Assembly: GCF_014356525.2 (NCBI RefSeq)
Contig: NC_052508.1
Span: 43,441,858 to 43,505,857, forward strand
Reading direction: 5' to 3'
From: Nilaparvata lugens
Lineage: Eukaryota > Arthropoda > Insecta > Hemiptera > Delphacidae
DNA: 64,000 nucleotides
The translations under genes and the position numbers were made by a program. Position 1 is the first letter of the stretch. The number at the start of each line of letters is the position of its first letter. This document shows positions 1 through 12,500 of the stretch, in pieces. The notes below the pieces were generated by a model. The model was not told where the DNA came from. It saw only the letters and a program-made list of their open reading frames with translations, and did no database searches.

Positions 1-2209
1 AAAAGGTAAAGGTAAACTGCCAAAACAGAACAATTGAAATGTAAATACTAAAGGTAACAAAAAAACGAATGCTTTCAGGACATACTAAAACCTTTGTAGT
101 TCTGGATAGGTTTTATTAGATACACTAAATAATCATGAGTTGAACGTCAATTGAAAAGCATATATTCAATGTAATTAATAATTTTAAAGACAATATAAAA
201 TAGGTAGTACAGTGAAATGAAACAGACACTGTATTCAAGAACGTAATTGACAATGGCTTAGACTAACTTTAAATGATAGCACAATAAGTCTGATATGAAA
301 AATGTAAAGTACAAATACTTGCAATACTTCCAAAAATATTGGTAAAAAGTTGTGTCTACAAATGTGAATCGCGACTTTAGAATAAATAATTCCAAGTAAA
401 CCCTGAAAAGGTCAAATAATAGTTAAACAAACAAGGCAATTGAACAAATAATGAAAAATGCTGATAATGATTCAAAATTGATACAGAATACTTATCAAAT
501 GCATGAAGAGCATGAGATCCAATCTTGAATTGGATGGGCAGTACATCGAGACCCCCTCGATGATACCGGACGATGGTGGAGACCTGGATGGACCCACGAA
601 GTGGAGCGGACCAGAGCGAGCTACCGGAGCTGGACTGGACGGCGAACCATGAAGAGCGGCGACTAGGATGACCCGCAGGCAGGACAAGAATCAATCCGAG
701 CGACAGACTCCGGACTGGAATGGTGACGAATCAGGATAGCCAACAGCGATGGCTCAGTGGTGACGACACAGGAACGGCGGCGACACAGCGGTGAGTGGGT
801 AATGTCAGGTTAACTATTGTCAGTGCAATACGGGCAAGACTGACACAATGACAGTGTGACACAGTTGAGATATGCAACACATAAACTTGAAAGTAACGTA
901 GCTGAAGATTCACTGAATTTGAATTGAATGAACCGTCCAAAAGTTAGGCACGGTGAATGAAATGCAAAGTTAATTGAGTTGGCGACGGCCAAAATTCACA
1001 ACACTGATGCTATAGTGAATGTCTGAATAGACAACCATCCAAATGCTTGGCATGGTGAATGAAATGTAACAAATGTTCGTAGATCACTAAAAGAACTGGT
1101 TGAAACTGATACACCATCTACGGGGTAGACATGAAAATTGCTAATACTTCGATCTAGCAATGAATGATTAGGTAGCTAGCTGACTAACCTAACAAAAACG
1201 GATACAGAGCAGAACGTCTGACTGCACCATGAAATGATGAGAGTGTGATCTTGGAATGCAAGCAACACACCAGTAATAATGTCCCGCGAGACCAGAATTA
1301 CTTCAATGAAACGAATGAATGCGAAATTGGGCCTCAAGCCCTACCAAAAAATGCCTACCGCAAATGAATGTTCAGTTCAATCATATAACTTGTTGCTGAA
1401 AGTTGAATGTTCTGGAAACTTGATTTTCATAATCAGTAATATAAAAATGATTTGAGTTCTCACACTGAGAAGTGAATAAATTTAAATTGAAGATAAAAAT
1501 TCGAAGCACTCGTGACGAATGAAACGTGTTGGAACATACCAAATACTGATGATTGAAGATATTTCACAAACTAACGAACCGAAAATACTGAAACTTTATC
1601 GAAGCACTGGAAGAAACATTCTACGTTGAATAAACATGAATTTAAAACTTGAGAATTGAAAATTTTGAATTGAAAGCGACGAAAATTGAAGAACGGAAAA
1701 AAGCTGATGTGAACTGTTACGCCATTGCTGTGTGAAGAAGGAAAACAGGAAAATGCAAGCACGAATTGCGATGTAAGAAACTACGTATAGCCACGTCGAT
1801 GAAAAAGATATGCGTAAAAAACGTCTAGACACGGTAGGAGATACTCCAAAATAATATTAAATAATACCAAAATGTACAATAAAATTAATGTACAAATGTA
1901 GCATGACAAAAAACTGATGTAATCCGTGAACTGCAGAAAACACGTGAAAGTGGACCGATGACAAAGTGACTTGCGCACTAACGCGACAAGTTGGGACAAG
2001 AACACAATGCATAGTGCGAAATCTGACAAACATGATTGCAGTTTCGGGTTGAAAAGAAAACATCATCAGCTGTCATCAATACATAGTAAAATCATTTTAT
2101 TATTGTGTTGTATAAAAAATTATCTGTAGCCCAATACTATATAACAAGGAGCCTTTAAACTAGATAACAGTCAGATCAAACACGGTGTAAGATAAACAAA
2201 CACACAAAA
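1..2209. other. No recognised gene; unclassified AT-rich DNA
   Basis: No recognised protein domain or splice-supported exon is visible on either strand. About 540-800 is distinctly GC-richer than its surroundings and may belong to an unrecognised repeat. About 930-970 and 1030-1070 share a diverged motif (CCAAAxxxTxGGCAxGGTGAATGAAATG), suggesting an old local duplication. Confidence 0.5.
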
Positions 2210-3197
2210 TCTGGTATGGCGCACTCACACAACTTTCCTTGCCGTTATGAAAATTACGGCAAAAACCGCCTCGTGAGTCTCTGGCGTAAGAGTCGAGTTT
2301 TCGAAAATATAATTTTAAATTGATCAGCTGACGAGATCAATTATTAATTCTACTTTCTCTTACAGTGAATGATTCAATAGAATCAACAGTTGCCTCTCTC
2401 ATTCAAGTTTGCATTTGAATAATAACATTTTCTCGAATTTCGAGCTTATTATTAATTTTAAGTAAAAATGTTACTGGACATTAATTGTAGTGATTTTCAT
2501 GTTGAATCTTTTCCATAAAAAATGTTTCGTTTAAATTGTTTCTGAAGCCTGATAATTGGAAATCTAAAATCAAACTGCATAGATGGGGCGGCGCTTCTGA
2601 AATGTTTACAGAAATGGGACTTGTGGCAGTTGGTAGAGCTTATCAATGACTATATTAGGTATGAATTTGATAAAAATCGTTGAAGCCGTTTTTGAGAAAA
2701 ACGCGAAAACCCCTGTTTTTGACAACATTATCTCCATTTTAGCCGCCATCTTGTATTGCATTTGATCGAAATTGTGCGTGTCGGATCCTTATAGTGTAAG
2801 GACCTTAAGTTCCAAATTTCAAGTTAGGAACTCATCAATGACTATTTTAGGTATGCATTTGATCTAAATCGTTGGAGCCGTTTTTGAGATAATCGCGGAA
2901 AACCCTGTTTTTGACATCATTTTAGCCCCATCTTGAATTGCATTTGATCGAAATTGTTCGTGTCGGATCTTTATAGTGTAAGAACCTTGACTTTCAAATT
3001 TCAAGTCATTCCGTAATTGGGAGATGATATATCGTGTACACAGACATACATACACTCATACACACACACATATATATACAGACCAATACCCCGAAACCAC
3101 TTTTTTGGATACTTATAGAAGTTTAGAAATTGGGGTACCTTAATTTTTTTTGGAAAGCAATACTTTCCTTACCTATGGTAATAGAGCAAGGAAAGTG
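2210..3197 (-). repeat. Non-autonomous repeat family R1, copy 1
   Basis: This is an inverted-orientation copy of a family also at 4094-4899 and 47921-48733. In family orientation it starts CACTTTCCTTGC and ends with GGCAAGGAAAGTTGTGTGAG through ACCAGA. The element is flanked by A4 (left) and A5 (right) runs, matching T-run flanks of the other copies. It contains a CA/TG microsatellite and an internal tandem duplication (about 2640-2820 and 2830-3005). It has no convincing ORF. It lies just downstream of the NDUFV2 stop codon. Confidence 0.8.
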
Positions 3198-3455
3198 AAA
3201 AACCAAGTTTTTTCAAAGTAGTACACACCATACGTTGATAGATTTTTGAGAAAACTGAGTTTAGAAAATCTTCCACCACCAATAAAATAATAAATTGCTT
3301 AGATAATTGTATTCCCAGAGTTGATAAATAGGTAGAATCACAACAGTTGGGACATAATAATTGTTTTACTCATGTTATATTTACATGTAACAAGGTTCGA
3401 ACAGATGAAGAAAGATACACAATTTACTGTTTCAAGAATTAGATACTAGAATTGT
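3198..3455. other. NDUFV2 downstream flank / probable 3' UTR
   Basis: AT-rich sequence immediately downstream of the NDUFV2 stop (minus strand). It presumably holds the 3' UTR. No clear additional element is visible. Confidence 0.4.
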
Positions 3456-3549
3456 CTACAGGTCTGGGCGACATCCAAATCCAGGTCCTGGAGGAGGCTC
3501 AGTCAAAGAGGTCAGACCGTCCTTCGGTTCTGCCGCAAATCTGCCACTT
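3456..3549 (-). CDS. NDUFV2: NDUFV2 exon 7 (carboxy end and stop)
   Basis: After a TTTTAG acceptor, one base completes the Arg codon and 30 codons follow, starting SGRFAAEP and ending [10 protein letters not shown] then TAG. This is the conserved tail of NDUFV2. It is separated from exon 6 by an intron containing the Gypsy-type element, and the exact phase match argues that it is the genuine last exon. Confidence 0.94.
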
Positions 3550-6500
3550 CTAAAACACACATTTTTACACAAATATTGTTAGTATAAAATGAGATGTATT
3601 TCTGGATAGACGTATTTGTAAATGTATGGTTATCGCTGAATAAAACCACTTGATATAGTCCAGTCATAGACTTACGCATTATTATCAATTTACGTTGGCA
3701 TATCTTCTTGTTTTCATTTATCATATATGCACATACAACAATATTGAGATATACAACAATTACAAATAAATTTCAGTTAAATTGAGAGCAAATTATAATA
3801 TCAAAAGAATCATTACACATATATCAATAAACGTGTGGCTTGATACAAATAACAACTCACAAACGTCAAGGTACAAACAGAACGAGTGTGTCGCGGTTTA
3901 GCTTTCAGTTTTGATCGATGCCACTATTCAAGTCCATGTGTGAAGGGAATCCCCTTCATGACTTCCATGTCATCAGCATTTGTTGCCTTGGCAACCCTTC
4001 AGACTGAAAGTTTGTTATCTTGTTAGTCATTAATGTTCAAGTTTTATTAAAGAGAAGTTCAATTTAAACAGTATAATTTTTCATTTAATTTTTATTACTT
4101 TCCTTGCCCTATTACCATAGGTAAGGAAAGTATTGCTTTCCGAAAAAATCAAGGTACCCCAATTTCTAAATTTCTATACGTTCAAGGTCCCCTGAGTCCG
4201 AAAAAGTGGTTTTTGGGTATTGGTCTGTATGTGTGTGTGTGTGTGTATGAGTGTATGTGCGTCTGTGTACACGATATCTCATCTCCCAATTAACGGTATG
4301 ACTTGACATTTGGAACTTAAGGTCCTCTCACTATAAGGATCTGACACGAACAATTTCGATCGAATGCAATTCAAGATGGCGGCTAAATTGGCGAAAATGT
4401 GTTCAAAAACAGGGTTTTTCGTGATTTTCTCGGAAACGGCTCCAACGATTTTGATCAAATTCATACCTAAAATAGTCATCGATAAGCTCTATCAACTGCC
4501 ACAAGTCCCATATCTGTAAAAATGTCAGGAGCTCCGCCCCATCAATGCAGATAGATTACCAATTATCAGGCTTCAGATACAATTGAAACAAAAAAAATCA
4601 AGTGGAGTAGATTGAGCATGAAAATCTCTACAATTAATGTTCAGTAACATTTTCACCTAAAATTGAAAATTAGCTTTAAATTCGAGAAAATGTGATTATT
4701 CAATTGCAAATTATTGTTGATTCTATTAAATCATTCACTATGAAGAGATAGCAGACCTCATGTGTGTCTCCAGCGTTATTGCCCTGTCACCAGCTGGCTC
4801 AAATCTTTGAATAGTAGACTTGAGATGCGCGGGAACACTAGCGTCAGGTGACCAATTTTCATAACGGCAAGGAAAGTTGTGTGAGTGCGCCACACCAGAT
4901 TTTTTAGCATTGTCAGTTCTTTACATTGGTGGCAGCGGTAAACATTAAAGGTTAAGACTAAAGAATGTTATAAATCTAAGAAAACAGAAAAGTTCACCTT
5001 TGGAGTTCATTCACTTAGACATTGTTGGTACCAGCTCAGTCAGAAATTCTGATAGAAGTAACAACATACCAGGAGATTCACGAGGAAGATGTCCTTATTG
5101 AGCCCATCCCTCTCCCCTCAGGTCTACAGATTGGTAGAAGCATACATAAACCGAATCATGGACAGACAGTGATGAGTGTGGTGAATCTGACTCCAAGTCC
5201 AATATATATTCATCGGAAACAGTTGATGGGACAAACAGAATTTATCCAAAATGTTGAACCAGATATTCAGGTTGCAACATTGAATAAAACTGATGAGAAG
5301 CTTAAACTGATATTGCAAGACAAACTGGTTCACCTTTCTTCAAGTGATGTCAAGATTATAGGAGCAGTGCTACAACAGTATTCTCATGTTTTTGAAGAGC
5401 CAGGACTAGAGGGCTGTAGTGTCAATGTACAGCACCGTATCCCAACTAATAAGAATCAACCTATTACAAAAAGACCTTACAGGGTTCCATTTAATCTAAG
5501 ACCAGTTGTTGAAAAACATATAACTGAAATGCTAAAAACGGGAGTGATAGTTCCTTCCACTAGCCCCTGGAGTGCACCAGTTGTATTGGTAAGGAAGAAA
5601 ACCACAGATGGAAGTGTTAAATACCGTTTCTGCACCTCCTTTCGAGCCCTTAATCAAATCATTAAGGCAGATGCTTACCCACTACCCTTGATAAATGAGC
5701 TCCTTGAAAGTCTGGGCAATTCCCAGTACTTCACCACTTTGGATCTTCGAAGTAGCTACAATCAGATCCCCATAGCAGAGAATGACCGAGAGAAGACAGC
5801 ATTTACAACAGTAGGAGGTCACTATGAGTACAAAAGAATGACATTTGGACTTACTGGGGCTCCAGCTACCTTCCAGAGGTTGATGGATAATCTATTGGCA
5901 GAGATATAAGAAATTGAATTCTTAGTTTACCTGGATGATGTAATCATTTTTAGTAAAACCATAGAGCAACATGCAAAAAGACTAGAAAATGTACTAAAAA
6001 TATTTGAAAATGCAAATCCAAAGGTGAATTTAGAGAAATGCATCTTTGCAAAGCAAACTGTAAAATATTTAGGACACCTAGTAACTTCAGATGGTGTGAA
6101 ACCAAACCCTGCAAAAGTTGAAGCTGTGAAGAATATTATCCACGACCAACAAGTATTCAAGAAGCAAGAAGAGCACTGGGACTCTTTGGTTATTATCGAA
6201 AATTTGTTCCGGATTTTGCAAGAATTGCACAGCCATTAACTGAATTGACTAAGAAGGAGGTTCTCTTTGAGTGGGGTCCAAAACAAGAGAATTCGTTCCA
6301 GAATTTGAAGGAAATTCTTTGTTCAGATTGTGTGTTCCTGACTTTGAGAAGAAATTTATCCTGGCCACTGATGCTTCTGGAACAGCAAAAGGAGCTGTGC
6401 TTTCTCAGCAAACAGATGAGGGAGAGAGACCAGTGACATATGCAAGTCGCCAATTGAATCCAGCAGAGAAAAACTATTCTATTACTGAAAGGGAGTTGCT

Positions 6501-9500
6501 GGCAGTAGTGTGGGCGACACGTCAATTCAGGTGTTACTTGCTAGGGAGAGAATTTTCCTTGGTAACTGACCATGCTGCACTGCGTTGGATGCTAAGTTTG
6601 AGGAATCCTTCATCTCGACTAACAAGATGGGCCCTGAGGCTTGAAGAATTTGATTATGTAGTTATTCACAGACCTGGAAAGGACCATGTTATTGCAGATG
6701 CACTGAGTAGAAGAGTAGGAAGAGTCACAATTCAAAACTTGATGATAAAGAGCTCCATGAGCAGCAGCAGAAAGATGAATGGTGCTGTTGTCTGTTGAGA
6801 AATGGTAATGGAACTGTCAAACATGATACAATTCTGTGGACAGGAGGCTAAAGTGAACCATTGGAGTGGAGGGTGGCAGTCCCTTCCTCTCTGATAAAGA
6901 TAGTTATGAGACTTTGTCACGAGACTCTTTGGGCTGGACATCCCGGAATTGAAAGAACCCTCCTCAGGGTTGAACAACAATACTACTGGCCTGAAATGGC
7001 AAGAGATGTTGAACAATATGTAAGACAATGCCACTATTGTGCTATACATAAAACTCCCTGTGCCTTGAAAGTACCCTTGGAAAAAACCTATGAACCAACT
7101 TATGTGCCCGGGGGTAGGAATCAAACCATCACAAGAACCTCGCCATATTATTTGAGACGAAGGAACCAGTATAGCTCTTTTTTAAACGGTGGGAGGGAAT
7201 CCCCTTCATGGTTTCCATGTCATTAGCATTAGTTGCCTTGGCAACCCTTCAGACTTAAAGTTTGTTATCTTGTTTACGATTAGTCATTAATGTTCAAGTT
7301 TTATTAAAGAGAAGTTCAATTTAAACAATAAAATTTTTCATTTAATTTTTAGCATTGTGAGTTCTTTACACATGTGACTAAATGAGGTGACCAACGCGAT
7401 CGATACCATTTCTACGCTCCCTAGCTTAATAGTTCATGAATGTCTTGACAGATGCGATGCAAGCACTACCGAAACTGAAAGCTAAACATCAACCTGTTTC
7501 GACATGTATATGTATATGTTTCATCATGTATGATGTTTCATCATATATGTTTCATTCAACCTGTTTCATCATCCTGCTCGCCATTCCATTTTTAACAAGC
7601 CAAACGTTGATAGCCAAGTATAATGATTCCAGTTTTTCAGTATTATTCAAAAACTAAGTTGAAAGCAAGAAAACTTTGAATTTTACTAGTTATAAATTAA
7701 TAAATGAATGTTATTCCCTTTTAAAAAATTACAAAAACAAAGGCATAATTTCCTGAAAATGACCTGATGAATTAAATTATAACTTCTCCCAGGAAATAAT
7801 GTACAATTGGTAGCTATAAATAATTCATGGATAAAATATTTATTAGTGAAACTAACTACGTCTAGACAAACCCCAGTTTTACAGAACTTAGCAATCATCA
7901 AGGTCAGAAATTATGAAAAATTTGTAGATCAATTGAAGATTTTCATTACAAACCTTGGTCCTGGGGCTGGTTTCTCATCTCTCTGCAGCTTATCAATGAT
8001 CTCTTCCATATCAGCAGCTGTTAAGTCTTCCTGAAACAAAAATAAATCCATTGTGAAGAATACATTTTTTATGGCTTATAATTCAGACAAAACATTAGTC
8101 TTAATTGAAGCCGAGTGCAATTATAATTTTATATACATACTTGTTTCTACTCTCACTTGATCCGTAAGGCTGGCCGCACACTGACCTAACAATACTTCTT
8201 ACTTTCTGTCGGATCAGTGTGTTGCCAATTTCAAGACTACAATCTATATTACAAATAAATCTATATAATGCTCAGAATGAACTCTCAAACCTCTGAGGGT
8301 TGAATCACTCACATCTGTCAAAACAATAATCTCAACTTGACAAGATTGACATATTTCTCTCCTACAGTGAAACAAGAATTCAAACTAAGAATAATTAGTG
8401 GGTCGCCAATAGAAAAAGGTTTGGCAAACATTGGTCTAAAAATTTTGCATGAATAGTTTAGTTCATTTCAAGTAGGCATACAGCATATCAATGTCTTGCT
8501 GAAGGAAAACAGATCATACATTTTTGTGATAAAAAATATTAATTGTGCTTGATTATGTTATAAAATTATGTTATTAGTTGCATATATTTTTGTGCTAAAT
8601 TATGTTAATGAGATTATAGAATGACATGATCACAGTTATAAGCATAGATGCCCTAACTAATCGATATTACCTCAAAATATTTGAAAATCTTAATTATTTT
8701 CGTGATGAAGTGATTTTCCCTCGGTGATATAATGTGTATTTTCCCTCGGTGATATAATTTATTCGTTAGTTGATAAAAAAATGTAGAATCTACAAAAACT
8801 GTAGATTTTTCATTCACAGTACTATGAAAGAAATAATTGAACTTACGTAGTAGTCGTCATTGATCTGAATCATAGGGGCATTAGCACAGGCGCCCAAGCA
8901 TTCCACTTCATACAAGCTGAACTTGTTGTCGGCGGTTGTTTCTCCGATCTCGATGTTCAGCTTCTTCCTGATCACGTTGAAGATGTCATCTGAGCCACAC
9001 AGCCAGCAAGGTGTTGTACCGCACACACCGATCCTGTACTTGCCAGCTGGTTTCCTACATTACAATTCAAAATATATACTATTAGAGACAGTTACTTGGA
9101 GAATGATAATGGTGTAACAACCGAAACTAGTAACATAGTTTTGAAAAAGTGTTTATGACATTTTCACGTTGGTTTTATTCGATGTCGATGACTACCACAA
9201 TAATAGCTTTATTGTTACTTAGAGCTATTTTTCATGCTAGTGTTCATATCTGCGTCAAATCCAACAACTGAAAGTATTCACCTCATCTATCATACAACGT
9301 ATTATGTAATGCAGGAATAAACACTTGAAGGATTTATCTATAACGACTGTAGATTAAGGCGAAATGAATGCTGACATTTCAATTGAACAATAACTATCAG
9401 TTTTGAGTTTAGCGGGTGATCCTGATAATTTGATCCTAATTATTTTATTGAAACAAATTTGAATGCCCCAACAGGACTCTACTCAGCTAAGTAATCCGGT

Positions 9501-12500
9501 AAAAATACTTCCGGATATTGTCAGTTTATCTACTAATATTGTCAGTTTGGTGTAAGGATAAGCATCCTGACTAGCAATTAGGAGGTACCGGGTTCGATTC
9601 CCGGGCTGGCAAATGATTTTTGGTAGCTCTCACAAAATTTCCATCTAGCTGTTAACCCTGTTGTCAATATTTGCAGTAGCAGAAGTCTTCAGGGTAGTTT
9701 ACAGCATTTAATTGGGATTTTCGTTTAATAGTAATTATTAATTGATTAGCATTTGAATAAATGCAATTTCTTATTAATTTCCATCTGTAAAAATACTTCC
9801 CTTATGCATTTTGGATGTAGACCTTCATTGCAAGAAATGAATGACTAGTTCTTGAAATAGAACACCCAAGGATAAAACTTGATAGAAAGAATAAGCGATG
9901 GAGAGAAAAACGTACATAGAAAACATTTTTCTCAATTCCATACGTTCTTTACTCAAAACATAAAAGATTAAATCAACTGTTTAAATGAGGGTGATTTTTT
10001 AAAATCTTAACTGCTATTTAAGCAATCTGATTTACTGCTATCTAATTTACAAGTGTAGCCCACTTAAACTCATTTGACGGCAGCATTTAATAAAGAGGGT
10101 TTTGGTAAGATGGTCCACTGGTATGGCTGATGCCTCAACCTTCACGCCAATTATGTTGAAGATCAATAATACATTCTGGTGAGAAATTATTCTTTTAAAT
10201 TAATTATTATTTTCAAGTTATTTATGGCCAATCGGAGGTTAAGAAAACGACCCTCGTAGATTGGACCCTCAGCCTACCTGATGAACATGGTGTAGAAAGT
10301 GGCGACCTCGTAGACGCGCATCTTGGGCAGCTTGAGGATGTTGGCGACCTCGTGCATGGCCGAGATGGGCAGCCAGCCGTGCTGTCGCTGTGCAAGGTCT
10401 AAGATCGGAATCATCGCGCCTCGCTTGTGGCCCTCCGGGTAGCATGCCAGGATCGCATCTACTCGCTGTAAACGCAGTCAAACATCATACAAACCAATGT
10501 CAAGAATTGAAATAAAGCATGAATTCAAAGCTAATTCGTTTCCGTAGCTGATTCAAATCGAATCAAATATATTTTCCATTCAATACACAGTTCACAAACA
10601 AAAAAATATATTATTTTATTTATTTATTTTATTCACAATCACAAATCATAATTAAAATATGATTGGGAGAAGACAACAGGCATAGCCCAAAACTGTCTTC
10701 TCCCGAATTTTTACAAATAAAAGTTTCAAAAAAGAATGAGGTTAGATTTCACTTTTGACTTTAAAAAGTCCAATTTACACTTCAAAACTAATGACTAAAC
10801 TAAAAATTTTTAATTTTGATATTTTAAAACTAATTAACAACAAAAATATTTCACTCGAATCTCTACAAATTGGAAATGTTTGAGTAATTTAAAAAATTTT
10901 GAGCCAGAAAAGAAACACAACTTCACTATATTAGCACAGGTGTTTTATACATAAATTATTACATTTATGGAAAAATTAGCATCCGCAGAGAAAGAATCTG
11001 AGCGCGGATGCGAGTTGTGCTATTTCATGAACTTAGAATGCAATATTACTAAAAATTTCATTAGAAATTTGAAAATGAAACGAAAACAAAAGCAGCAAAA
11101 AGAAACCGTATAAAGCCGAAAGGTTTAAATTTTGCGTTTAATCCTTATAGAATGAACATAACTTATCATACACATGATGAACATATGTGTTTGACAAGTT
11201 CCGTTCAATCTAATAGAATCTATAAGGACGAAAAAATAAACATTTTGTTAATAACTTTGGTGTAAACGCAGCTTAAGCCTAAAGCTACGTTTAAACTGTG
11301 TAACTTTGTTATAAAACTTTGTTATATGTAACAGGTTATAGGCCTATGACTGTAACTTTTGTTAAATAAATAAGTTATAAGATTTTTGTCATATAACAAA
11401 AGTTTGATAGTTTGAATTCGTAACATTTTATAAAACAAAAACATCAGTTTGTGGGTCTCCATAAGTGGCAGTCATCATGGCAACTACAGACTATGATATC
11501 AATGCTGTTCCCGTTCAATTAATGCTGACATTTAAAGATGAATGCCACCATAGAGCAGCTTGGTAGTGTATCATCATACTTATAAATAGCATCAATGCTG
11601 TTCTCTTTCAAATAATGCTGACAGTTAAAAGTGAATCTCACTACAGAGCAGTAGCAGTAGCAATATTGGTAGCAAGACAATTTGGACAAAATACCACAGG
11701 ACAAAATATTGTAGAGAATTTATCAAGCTTCATTTCTGAATAGTTAGTCATGTCGGTTGAACGCATTTTTCTCAAGATATGAGCGTGTAAGCAAAACATT
11801 GAAAAATGCAACTTTTAAACCACCCTTATCCCTTTAGCACAAGGGGTAGGGATGGGGACTTTTGATATGTTCAGCCCCTAACTGGTCCCAACAAAGCTGC
11901 GAAGTCAAAAATTGTGTTCAAAACATTCTCTCCAAATTCCTTTGTCAATTGGTCTATTTTTGCATAACTGAAGATCTCACACTCAACACTTCAGCTGCTG
12001 CAACAGTAGAGAAGATGTGCGTAAACTTGTGAAAGTATCCATTAAATTGAAGAGAATTTGATGCTCTATAAGCTCATGTTCAGCATGGATTTTTCCCATC
12101 GATATTCAAAAAGTAATAAGAGCAAAAAATGAAGGAAAATGTGTTTTTTTTTAAAATGTTACATCTTTTAGAGCGGATATCTCGAAAAGTGAAAGAGATA
12201 TAGAAAAATTTGTTGAATCAATATTGTAGGAAATAATGTAAGCTTCAATTTCTTATAGAATAGTCATGTCTGTAGAATGCATAATTTTCGAGCTATATGC
12301 GAGAAACCAAAAAAATGGTACCTTTGAACCACCGCCACCCCCTTAGCACAGGGGGTAGGGGTTGGGACTTTTGATATGTTTACCTCCTCACTACCCTAAA
12401 CAGAACTGAGGGGTCAAAAATTGTCTTGCAAACTTTTCCCTCTATAACACTTCGTTGACTGGGCTAAAAATCAACGAAATATCATTTGCAAACATAAAAA

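Larger units (their letters stand above)
3939..7370 (+). mobile_element. Ty3/Gypsy-type LTR retrotransposon, decayed, nested
   Basis: It is bounded by two LTRs of about 181 bp (3939-4925 once the nested insertion is removed, and about 7190-7370), beginning TG and ending TTCTTTACA. It is flanked by the 4-bp duplication CATG (3935-3938 and 7371-7374). The interior (4926-7189) begins TTGGTGGCAGCGG, a position where a primer-binding site is expected, and encodes only pol remnants. Gag is absent and integrase is truncated. The element sits in the last intron of NDUFV2, antisense to it. Confidence 0.9.

Noticed and set aside
377..2066. Several minus-strand open frames of 60-105 codons
   Set aside because: They overlap in different frames, have no recognisable domain and lack splice or composition support.
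4279..4479. Small open frame conserved among R1 copies as a real peptide
   Set aside because: It is not consistently open in all three copies and conservation is explained by shared repeat ancestry.
7954..8030. NDUFV2 ending in exon 6 at a TGA just past the donor
   Set aside because: It would remove the conserved SGRF...PGPGFG tail, which is found in phase at 3456-3549 behind a proper acceptor.
9540..9611. Functional tRNA-Ala gene
   Set aside because: The cloverleaf is complete, but it sits inside a unit with 14-bp target duplications, has several wobble pairs in the acceptor stem and lies within an intron. A SINE head is more likely.
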